Source: an uncultured Collinsella sp.
GTDB lineage: Bacteria; Actinomycetota; Coriobacteriia; Coriobacteriales; Coriobacteriaceae
Reading direction: 5' to 3'
Assembly: GCA_900545995.1 (NCBI GenBank)
Contig: URBM01000130.1
Location: 1 to 5,082, forward strand
DNA: 5,082 bases
Positions 1 to 5,041 of this stretch are shown here, in pieces. The number at the start of each line of letters is the position of its first letter. Positions within the stretch are counted from its first letter, which is position 1. The notes beneath the pieces were generated by a model. It searched no databases and had not been told where the DNA came from. It worked only from the letters and a program-made list of their open reading frames with translations. A program made the translations under genes and the position numbers.

Positions 1-1175
1 CTGATTGAACTCGTTGCGCTTCTGCTGACGGATCTCGACGAGACGGTCGTACTCCGCCTTCTTGTCGGCCTCGGTCTGCTGGGCCTGCTCGTATGCCGTC
101 TTCGCGGCGTCACGCTTACTGGCCGCGTCCTTGTACTCCTTGTTTGCCGCATCGTATGCAGACTGGGCAGATGCCACGGCAGCGTTGGCGGCGTTGGCCT
201 TCTCCTGCGCGGTCTTGAGCTCACCAGCAGCAGCGATCTTGGCGGCCTCAAGCGCACTCAGGTCGACACCCGTACCCGAGACGGCAGCATCGAGCGCGGC
301 CTGCGCCTGGTTGAACTTCTGCTGGGCGTTATCGCGCGCGGTGGTTGCGGCTGCGAGCGCAGCGGCAGTCTCCTGCTTCTTGGCCTGGGCAGTCGTCAGA
401 GCGGCCTCAGTGTCCTTCTTTTCCTGCTGGGCGCTAGCCTCGGCAGCCTTGGCCTGGTCCAGATTGGCCTGTGCAGTAGCAACGGCCTTATTGGCGTCAT
501 CGAGCTTTGCCCGCGCGTCCTCGACGGCCTTCTTGGCGGCCTCGTACTCGTCCATACCCATGGCCCCGAGCTTGGCCTTGGCATCATCGAGGGCCTTCTT
601 GGCCTCATCCTGCTTTGCCTTGGCGTCCTTGAGCGCCTGGGTCTTATCCTCGACACTCTTGTTGGCCTGTTCGAGCTGATCGTTCAGGTCGCCCAGCTTC
701 TTCTGCTGCTGCTCGGTCTTTTCGACGGCGGCTTTGAGCTCGTCAATCTTCTCCTGGAGCGCGGCTACCTCGGCCTCGTTCTGCTCGGCGGCGTTATCGG
801 TCACGGCCTGCGAGGCCTGATCCTTTTGCTGCTGAGCCTGCTTTTGAGACTGACCCGCCGCGTCGGCCTTCTTCTGGGCGGCATCGTAGGCGGCCTGAGC
901 GTCCTTGAGCTGCTTTGCCGACTCCTCGGCCAGCTGGGCAGCCGTCTTTACGACCGCTTGGTTACCGGCGGCAACGGTATTCTCTACAGAACTACCCCCC
1001 CCTGAACAGAATCGCCGTTATCGGTTGACGGTGCAGCGATTGCCGCCAGCGGCGACATGAGCGGCCGAGCGATGAGGCCCGCCGTCAAAACGGTTGCGAC
1101 GGCACGGTTAGCAACGACCTTGACGTTGACGGCCTTTGCCCGAGGCTCAAAGTGTTGTGGACTGTAGTTTGCCAT
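1..1175 (-). CDS. Secreted Ala-rich coiled-coil protein, partial, frame broken at a G tract
   Basis: This is an exported surface or wall-associated protein of unknown function. Translation starts at 1175 (MANYSPQHFEPRAK), where AAAGGGAGA lies just upstream. Residues 1-47 look like a long signal peptide: Arg/Lys-containing N-region, hydrophobic core at about 25-46 (AVATVLTAGLIA, SPLAAIA), and an A-I-A site at 45-47. The start frame ends at a TAG (984-986), immediately after a run of eight G (minus strand; 995-1002). From 993 leftward a different frame is open without a stop for 331 codons to the window edge. It encodes almost pure coiled coil, for example QLKDAQAAYDAAQKKADAA and AKKALDDAKAKL, rich in Ala, Lys, Gln, Glu and Asp, with a short break around GAMGMDEYEA and VSGTGVDLS. 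Nine or six G would join the two frames. The C-terminal domain lies beyond position 1, so a cell-wall hydrolase, adhesin or anchored filament cannot be told apart. The single-gene interpretation is strong; the function is unknown. Confidence 0.85.
995..1002 (-). repeat. Homopolymeric tract of eight G in coding strand
   Basis: Eight consecutive C on the plus strand, G on the coding strand, sit at codons 58-61 of the coiled-coil protein, a few residues after the predicted signal peptide cleavage site. With eight G the frame reads Q-G-G-V-V-L-stop. With seven G a TAG follows at once. With nine or six G it reads on into the 331-codon coiled-coil frame. Such tracts mutate by slipped-strand mispairing. 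An assembly or read error is the alternative. Confidence 0.9.
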
Positions 1176-1180
1176 GGCTT

Positions 1181-1189
1181 TCTCCCTTT
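1181..1189 (-). promoter_or_regulatory. Ribosome binding site of the coiled-coil gene
   Basis: AAAGGGAGA on the minus strand ends five bases before the ATG at 1175. It supports this ATG as the true start, although the start frame itself ends after 63 codons in the sequenced version. Confidence 0.65.
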
Positions 1190-1217
1190 GACACGGATGT
1201 ATCCATACGCATCAAAA

Positions 1218-1322
1218 TGTAGGAGCTGATTTTTGAATTCTGTTGCGCAACATTGGTCACCGGCGAAGTTTTTGAAATTCGCGCTCTCGTGCTTCACAAT
1301 TTCGTCACATATGTAGGAGCTG
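1218..1322. repeat. Direct repeat pair ATGTAGGAGCTG
   Basis: Two exact 12-base copies occur at 1218-1229 and 1311-1322, bracketing the palindrome at 1241-1252. On the minus strand they read CAGCTCCTACAT. They may be paired regulator sites or the trace of a small duplication. Twelve identical bases within about 100 bases is unlikely but not impossible by chance. Confidence 0.5.
1241..1252. promoter_or_regulatory. Perfect 12-bp palindrome, possible operator
   Basis: TGTTGCGCAACA is identical on both strands and lies 66 bases upstream of the coiled-coil gene start. Its size and symmetry suit a dimeric repressor or activator site. No regulator gene lies in the window, so the identity of any binding protein is unknown. 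Confidence 0.35.
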
Positions 1323-1473
1323 GTGCATCATATTCTTGCGGGATGGAATTGAGCCTGTGATTTGCATTTGCCCCCGCGTCATCCACCCTATCGGATCCCG
1401 CATCCAACAGACACCTCGCCTGCCACGGTGTAGAGTTAGGACAACGGGCGCGTTGCGCGGACCGCGCTGGAAC

Positions 1474-1480
1474 GAGGTGA
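1474..1480 (+). promoter_or_regulatory. Ribosome binding site that fixes the DUF389 start
   Basis: GAGGTGA matches the anti-Shine-Dalgarno complement and puts its GAGG core five bases before the ATG at 1483. The frame is open further upstream to an ATG at 1336, but the extra 49 residues (MRDGIEPVICICPR...) have no hydrophobic or family-like character and no ribosome binding site. The start at 1483 is therefore preferred. Confidence 0.75.
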
Positions 1481-1482
1481 AT

Positions 1483-2622
1483 ATGGAACTCGATAGACAA
1501 CAACTCAAGCGACTGCGTGAACGCCATCACCGGCGCCACGGGATCCGCCCCGCCCATAGTGAGGCTGCCGAACAGGCTGGTCGCTTTTTAAAGCGCGCAT
1601 TCAACATTCGCGAGGGACGCGCGCCCTATCACGTGATCCGCAAGCGTTTTGTAAACGGGGCGCGTCTGACTGGCTCCCACCTATGCATCCTCATCATCGC
1701 CATGCTCATCGCAAGCATCGGCCTCGATATCGACTCGGACATCGCCATCGTGGGTGCCATGCTCATCTGCCCGCTCATGGGATCGGTCCTTGCCATGGCA
1801 TATGGCATCGCCACGCTCGACCGTGAGATTACCGTCGAAGCCATCGCCAGCCTTGCGCTGCAAATGGCCTTTTGCCTGGTCACCTCCACGTTGTACTTTA
1901 AACTCTCGCCCCTTGGCGCCACCACAGCCGCCATTATCGACAACTCGACGCCCACCGTGTGGGACCTCGCTGTCGCGCTCGCCGGCGGCTTTGCGGGCGG
2001 CCTAGGCAACTCACGCGACCAGGAGCCCGCAACGCTCATCGCCGGTGTGGCCGTGGCAACCGCGCTGATGCCGCCCCTGTGCGCAGCAGGCTACGGCATC
2101 GCCATCGCAAGCGGGTCGCTGTTTCTCTCGGCGCTCTACGAGTTTGGCATCAACGTGGTCTTTATCGCGCTGGCTGCCGAAGCCGTGCTGCTTCTTTTGC
2201 GCGTGCCGCTCAAGCGCGACCTCAACGGCGACGGCATTGTGACCGCTGAGGAAGACGCCGAGGTCGACGAGCTGTCGCGCAAGGTGCGCCGCCGCATCAT
2301 TGTGGGCACGGTGATTTTTGCCATCCCCTGCATTGTTATGACGGCGGGTTCCATTGGCTCGGCGCAGGCCGGCGTGCAGGACGGCTACGGCGTCACCGAA
2401 ACCACGCGCGAGCTTGCGGCGGTGCTGCCAGGCTTTAAGGATTACACCGTCGCCGTCGAGACCTCGGCCACCGAAGGGGACGAGGAAGGCATTGTAGAGC
2501 GCGAGATTGTCGCCCATGTGACGACGAGCGAAACGCTCGGAGCACACGACCGCCACGTCGCCCGCAAGCTCATCGACCTCAACGTGCCCGAACTCGATCG
2601 CGTGGAGTTTGATGTGGAGTAA
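1483..2622 (+). CDS. DUF389 multi-pass membrane protein with EF-hand-like loop
   Basis: This 379-residue integral membrane protein belongs to the DUF389 family, whose biochemical role is not established. The family is recognised by IVGAMLICPLMGSVLAMAYG (89-108) and by GVAVATALMPPLCAAGYG (188-205). The N-terminus is rich in Arg and His (RLRERHHRRHGIR, 10-22) and probably cytoplasmic. Hydrophobic segments lie at about 66-82, 86-110, 117-138, 159-175, 184-208, 211-240 and 271-291. By the positive-inside rule the 241-270 loop is cytoplasmic and the C-terminal ~85 residues are outside; this topology is inferred. The 241-270 loop contains DLNGDGIVTAEE (246-257), which fits the EF-hand pattern: D1, N3, D5, G6, V8, T9, E12. 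The C-terminal part (300-379) is acidic. The gene stands alone, diverges from the coiled-coil gene and ends before a shared terminator. The family call is strong; calcium binding is a prediction. Confidence 0.88.
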   Translation: MELDRQQLKRLRERHHRRHGIRPAHSEAAEQAGRFLKRAFNIREGRAPYHVIRKRFVNGARLTGSHLCILIIAMLIASIGLDIDSDIAIVGAMLICPLMGSVLAMAYGIATLDREITVEAIASLALQMAFCLVTSTLYFKLSPLGATTAAIIDNSTPTVWDLAVALAGGFAGGLGNSRDQEPATLIAGVAVATALMPPLCAAGYGIAIASGSLFLSALYEFGINVVFIALAAEAVLLLLRVPLKRDLNGDGIVTAEEDAEVDELSRKVRRRIIVGTVIFAIPCIVMTAGSIGSAQAGVQDGYGVTETTRELAAVLPGFKDYTVAVETSATEGDEEGIVEREIVAHVTTSETLGAHDRHVARKLIDLNVPELDRVEFDVE

Positions 2623-2694
2623 TGCGGAGCATGGGATGGCTCCCGCGCACAGGCGCAAGTCGCGGCGAGGCTCAGACGCGACGCAGGCACATGC

Positions 2695-2739
2695 AAAAAG
2701 CGGGACGTAGTTCACGTCCGCGCCCCGCTCGCTGTTTTA
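2695..2739. terminator. Bidirectional Rho-independent terminator between convergent genes
   Basis: The gap between the plus-strand DUF389 gene (ends 2622) and the minus-strand small membrane gene (ends 2750) holds AGCGGG (2699-2704) pairing with CCCGCT (2724-2729). An alternative stem pairs GCGGGACGT with ACGTCCGC with one bulged base. Read on the minus strand, the hairpin GCGGACGT-GAACT-ACGTCCCGC is followed by TTTTT, a strong terminator. Read on the plus strand, it is followed by GTTTTATT, which is weaker. The remainder of 2623-2749 shows nothing else. Confidence 0.75.
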
Positions 2740-2749
2740 TTGCCGTGAA

Positions 2750-3199
2750 TCAGACGTCCGCATCGACATCGCCAGACTCCACCGTAAACGCAGGTTTGGT
2801 GCTCACAAGATAAAATCGGGTCACCTTAGTATTTCTAATTAGGTAAATCTGCCCTTGATTGCGTCGGCGCGATATATATGCAACGTGAACCGTGCCGAAC
2901 TCTTCGCCGTTTTCCTTCTTTAATACCAGGATATTGGGATCGTCCGTACGCTTAAACTGCCCGTCAACGCAGCTGCCGTCTTTGTCGACCAGTTGCCACC
3001 GATGGTTATCCTCTTCAAGAAAGGCCAGGGTTTCCAGACTCGTCTTGTCGTCCCGATAGTAACCGTCAATGGCAAACCCTTCGGAAGCGCATTCCTGCAT
3101 ATAGGACGTTTCTCGGCTTATAGCAAACAGCCCTGTAGCGCCCAGGAGCACAGCCAGGCAGACCACTGCAAGGGTTATCGAAATAGTACGGCGACCCAT
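2750..3199 (-). CDS. Small membrane-anchored protein of unknown function
   Basis: I do not recognise this 149-residue protein. Residues 1-4 (MGRR) and a hydrophobic segment at about 6-27 (ISITLAVVCLAVLLGATGLFAI) form an uncleaved anchor or signal peptide. No lipobox cysteine is placed for lipidation. The rest is polar and probably outside the membrane: two cysteines (37 and 77) could form a disulfide, and alternating hydrophobic stretches such as RWQLV, NILVLKK, TVHVAYIS and GQIYLI suggest a beta-rich fold. The ATG has only a weak Shine-Dalgarno-like GCTGGG, and an in-frame TAA at 3219-3221 excludes a longer start. Translation may be coupled to the 12-codon leader ORF that ends one base upstream. 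The gene is more AT-rich than its neighbours (24 G/C in 60 bases at 2821-2880), which may mean it was acquired. It converges on the DUF389 gene and shares its terminator. Confidence 0.75.
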   Translation of the reverse strand: MGRRTISITLAVVCLAVLLGATGLFAISRETSYMQECASEGFAIDGYYRDDKTSLETLAFLEEDNHRWQLVDKDGSCVDGQFKRTDDPNILVLKKENGEEFGTVHVAYISRRRNQGQIYLIRNTKVTRFYLVSTKPAFTVESGDVDADV

Positions 3200-3200
3200 G

Positions 3201-3239
3201 TTAGCCCAGCCGATAGTTGCTTAACGGAGCGCGAAACAT
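3201..3239 (-). CDS. Putative 12-codon leader peptide ORF
   Basis: ATG at 3239-3237 has a strong GGAGG at 3252-3248, eight bases upstream, and encodes MFRAPLSNYRLG before TAA at 3203-3201. One base separates this stop from the ATG of the 149-residue membrane protein, giving TAACATG, a classic arrangement for translational coupling. The downstream gene has a poor ribosome binding site of its own, so ribosomes that finish the leader could restart there. No run of one amino acid suggests a simple attenuation peptide. Alternatively it marks a lost base in a longer original N-terminus, although the downstream start already begins a complete membrane anchor. Confidence 0.45.
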   Translation of the reverse strand: MFRAPLSNYRLG

Positions 3240-3249
3240 ACCTGGAACC

Positions 3250-3310
3250 TCCGATATCAGGGGGAAGGTCGCTAGCAGGCTGGCGACAACTATATGTTTC
3301 TGATATCAAA
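3250..3310 (-). promoter_or_regulatory. Structured mRNA leader that may cover the ribosome binding site
   Basis: On the minus strand TTTGATATCAG (3310-3300) can pair with CTGATATCGGA (3260-3250): nine Watson-Crick pairs plus two G-U pairs. The last three paired bases belong to the GGAGG ribosome binding site (3252-3248) of the leader ORF. Inside this stem an 8-bp hairpin forms, GTCGCCAG (3287-3280) with CTAGCGAC (3275-3268), including one G-U pair, around a CCTG loop. A nested stem closing over a ribosome binding site resembles a translational switch such as a thermometer or ligand sensor. GATATC is itself palindromic, so part of the pairing comes free, and a protein-binding DNA repeat is the alternative. 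The transcript start is unknown. The remaining intergenic stretch, 3311-3389, shows nothing else. Confidence 0.4.
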
Positions 3311-3389
3311 CCATATGGCTGCCACTCGCGGAGGGGGCATCGGCGAACGGCGTGTTTTCATACTCCATTGGTCAAACCTAAGCGCGGCC

Positions 3390-3893
3390 CTACAGCTCGT
3401 ACTTGTACACACGGTAGATGTACTTTTCGGCTTCCATCTCGTAGGTGGCGATGGCCAGACCGTAGCGATCGTACTCGGCAAAGGTCTTGGCCTGGCCCGA
3501 TGCCACGAGCATGCTGTTCGAATTGCCGACGCGCTGAGTGCTGCTGACGTAGCCCGAGAACGGCACCGCGATCTGGTCTTCGAGCTCGTAGGTGCGCGCG
3601 ATCTCATCCACCGTAAAGATGCGCCCAAACGAATGCGTTCCCTTGCTGTAGTCGGTCACCACCGCGGCGCCCAGCTGGCCCCAGTCGAACTTGGGATAGC
3701 GCTCGGTCGCACCAAAGTTGTTGTCGTATAGCAGCACCTGGTAGCGACCAGTCGCTGCCGTGTCAGAACTTGGCAGATAGGTCACACTGTGCTGGCCTGC
3801 GTTGAGCGAAAAATCGCCTTGGGCCTGCAGTAACTTGTCCTCAAAGCCCGAACCGGCCCATTGCCACTCCTTTCTATTTCTGGGTCCATCTTC
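3390..3893 (-). pseudogene. Aryl-sulfate sulfotransferase C-terminal remnant
   Basis: The frame is open for 167 residues from just after a TGA (3894-3896) to TAG at 3390. It has no ATG, GTG or TTG near its beginning; the first is GTG at 3785, deep inside conserved-looking sequence and without a ribosome binding site. The text resembles the last quarter of arylsulfotransferases, enzymes that move sulfate between phenolic compounds and are usually about 500-600 residues. Resembling features are GDFSLNAGQHSVTYLP (26-41), with a QH that probably matches an active-site histidine, then YQVLLYDNNFG and SGYVSSTQRVGNSNSMLVASG, then a YRVYKYEL end. The N-terminal two thirds are absent: the dehydrogenase gene and its terminator begin directly upstream. 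The remnant is probably inactive. A short independent protein using GTG at 3785 (132 residues) is less likely. The family call rests on recalled pattern similarity. Confidence 0.6.
3841..3872 (-). other. Strong ribosome binding site and ATG out of frame with the remnant
   Basis: AAGGAG (3872-3867) lies five bases before ATG at 3861, an ideal initiation site. Its frame reads MGRFGL and stops at TGA (3843-3841), while the sulfotransferase-like frame runs one base off through the same bases. Either the match is accidental, since the AAGGAG also encodes Lys-Glu of the remnant, or a single-base change near the start has disrupted a small gene that used to begin here. Confidence 0.4.
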
Positions 3894-3909
3894 TCACTGC
3901 TGGCGGCCG

Positions 3910-3948
3910 AAAATGATCCGTTTTCCTCCGTCCCCGACGGATCATTTT
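3910..3948 (-). terminator. Terminator of the 3-hydroxyacyl-CoA dehydrogenase gene
   Basis: A perfect 12-bp stem, AAAATGATCCGT (3910-3921) with ACGGATCATTTT (3937-3948), begins one base after the TAA at 3949-3951. On the minus strand the downstream arm ends in TTTT, and the A-rich upstream arm makes it usable in both directions. A competing inner hairpin, CCGTC (3928-3932) with GACGG (3936-3940), shares bases with the long stem and on the plus strand is followed by ATCATTTTTT. Confidence 0.75.
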
Positions 3949-4908
3949 TTAGTACTTGAAGAAGCCCTCGCCCGAGCTTTCGCCCAGCTTACCTTCGTCG
4001 AGCATTTTCTTGAGGACGGACGCCATGGCCTTAAAGTTGTAGGGCATCATCATCTTTTTGAGCAGCGGGCTCACCAAGCCAGGCACCTTCTGATACTGCA
4101 TGACGATGTTGTAGGCCGTCTGAATGCCCACCGTGTCGAACACGCGGAACGGACCCTTGGGTGCGCCGGTGCCGCGCGTCCATGCTAGGTCGATGCTCTT
4201 GGGGTCACTCACGCCCGAGACATACAAGTCAAGGCCCGAAAGCAGCCACGGCACCAGCATGGAATTGAGCAGGTAGCCGTTCTTTTCCTTGTTGACGGGA
4301 AGCGCCAGCATGCGAATGTCGTTGGCGAAGTCGACGAGCTCGTCGAAGTAGCGCTTGTCGGTTTGGTCCTGTGCCATGACCTCGGTCATGTTGTTCTTCC
4401 AGATGGAGTTGGCAAAGTGCAGCGACAGGTACTTCTCGGGGCGACCAGTGTACTTGGCAAAGGTGCTCGGCAGCAGCGTGGAAGAGTTTGTGACGATGAC
4501 GGTCTTTTGCGGGAGAACCGGGGCAAGCTTCTTGTAGAAGTCGGTCTTTGCCTGGGTGTCCTCGGCCATGGACTCGATGACCAGGTCGGCGTCGGCCACT
4601 GCCTTTGCAAGATCGAGCTCCAGCTTGAGCGTGGAGTAGGCACGCTCGACGGCGGCGAGTGCCGCCTCCTTGTCGAAGGGCTTGCCGCTATCGGCGATAC
4701 CGGCGCACCACTCGCCCGTGCCGTCCGTCATGCCCTCGATAGCAGCGATGTACTCCTCGCGCACATGATCGATCTTGGGCTGGGTACGGCCGATGCTGCC
4801 CTCGCTGCGCAGCCAAATCGTTACATCAAAGCCGCAGTAGGCTGCCTGAAAGGCAATCTGGCTTCCCAGCACGCCGCCGCCGGCAACGCAAACGGTCTTG
4901 TAGCTCAT
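3949..4908 (-). CDS. 3-hydroxyacyl-CoA dehydrogenase (3-hydroxybutyryl-CoA type)
   Basis: This 319-residue cytoplasmic enzyme should interconvert 3-hydroxyacyl-CoA and 3-ketoacyl-CoA with a nicotinamide cofactor, as in butyrate-type fermentation or beta-oxidation. The N-terminal Rossmann fold shows VAGGGVLGSQIA (8-19), a GxGxxG loop. The VIESMAED (110-117) and VTNSST (139-144) strands match the family. The catalytic pair is probably H164 in SLHFANS and E176 in NNMTEVM. The C-terminal domain has KNGYLLNSMLVP (209-220, N215), GPFRVFDTVGIQTA (252-265) and the closing GEGFFKY. Two departures stand out: the usual HFFNP is HFANS, and the acidic residue at the end of the second strand is Leu33 followed by Arg34. 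It is longer than the typical ~280 residues, with additional sequence around 40-95. GAGAGG (4923-4918), nine bases before the ATG, supports the start. No thiolase, crotonase or acyl-CoA dehydrogenase gene lies next to it in the window, so its pathway is open. Confidence 0.88.
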   Translation of the reverse strand: MSYKTVCVAGGGVLGSQIAFQAAYCGFDVTIWLRSEGSIGRTQPKIDHVREEYIAAIEGMTDGTGEWCAGIADSGKPFDKEAALAAVERAYSTLKLELDLAKAVADADLVIESMAEDTQAKTDFYKKLAPVLPQKTVIVTNSSTLLPSTFAKYTGRPEKYLSLHFANSIWKNNMTEVMAQDQTDKRYFDELVDFANDIRMLALPVNKEKNGYLLNSMLVPWLLSGLDLYVSGVSDPKSIDLAWTRGTGAPKGPFRVFDTVGIQTAYNIVMQYQKVPGLVSPLLKKMMMPYNFKAMASVLKKMLDEGKLGESSGEGFFKY

Positions 4909-5041
4909 AGGAACAGTCCTCTCTTACGTAATTCCATAGATGTGTATTTATTCAACCGTAAGGGGACAGCACGCTGGGGGTGGGTTCTATAAACGGACGG
5001 TAATTTGCGGCGAACGGCTACATCTGTTCATTATCTCAGGG
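4909..5041 (-). promoter_or_regulatory. Upstream region of the dehydrogenase gene
   Basis: These 133 bases should carry the promoter of the dehydrogenase. GAGAGG at 4923-4918 is the ribosome binding site, and an 8-bp palindrome TTACGTAA (4924-4931) touches it. The best promoter guess is TATAGA (4991-4986) with TTCGCC 17 bases upstream. This is a weak match to the sigma-70 consensus. No coding frame is convincing. The genome sequence ends here because the adapter begins at 5042. Confidence 0.35.

Larger units (their letters stand above)
1176..1482. promoter_or_regulatory. Divergent intergenic region with palindrome and direct repeats
   Basis: This 307-base region separates the coiled-coil gene (minus) from the DUF389 gene (plus) and must hold both promoters. 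It contains a perfect 12-bp palindrome TGTTGCGCAACA at 1241-1252 and two copies of ATGTAGGAGCTG at 1218-1229 and 1311-1322, 93 bases apart. After each copy the similarity continues weakly through an ATTCT(G)TTGCG-like stretch. The near-repeats TTTTTGAATTC (1230-1240) and TTTTTGAAATTC (1269-1280) also occur. A compact inverted repeat GCGCGG-A-CCGCGC at 1455-1467 lies just before the DUF389 ribosome binding site. No convincing -35/-10 pair stands out on either strand. Short frames here do not look coding. Confidence 0.6.

Noticed and set aside
62..679. Plus-strand 205-residue Ala/Ser/Leu-rich open frame
   Set aside because: It is the antisense of the coiled-coil gene. Its length reflects the GCC/AAG-rich codons of the true strand, and it has no credible ribosome binding site or domain.
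1..990. CRISPR-like or tandem DNA repeat array in the Ala-rich region
   Set aside because: The recurring GCC, AAG and CAG words come from the biased amino acid composition of a coiled coil. There are no fixed-length repeats with spacers.
1336..1482. 49-residue N-terminal extension of the DUF389 protein
   Set aside because: No ribosome binding site precedes the ATG at 1336, the residues look non-coding, and the ATG at 1483 has an excellent GAGGTGA.
1085..1557. Short minus-strand open frames across the divergent intergenic region
   Set aside because: They overlap each other and the starts of both real genes, and show low-complexity or shuffled composition with no family signal.
1629..2715. 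Minus-strand frames of 60-234 residues opposite the DUF389 gene
   Set aside because: They are antisense shadows of a clear membrane protein, rich in His, Arg and Ala as expected for reversed high-GC codons.
2622..2813. Plus-strand 63-residue frame after the DUF389 gene
   Set aside because: It runs through the terminator hairpin and into the end of the convergent gene, and has no hydrophobic or family pattern.
2993..3731. Plus-strand frames of 184 and 145 residues
   Set aside because: They lie opposite the small membrane gene, its leader and the sulfotransferase-like frame. The minus frames have clear protein character and these do not.
3802..4992. Plus-strand frames of 128 and 209 residues opposite the dehydrogenase
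   Set aside because: They are antisense of a gene with intact family motifs from end to end.
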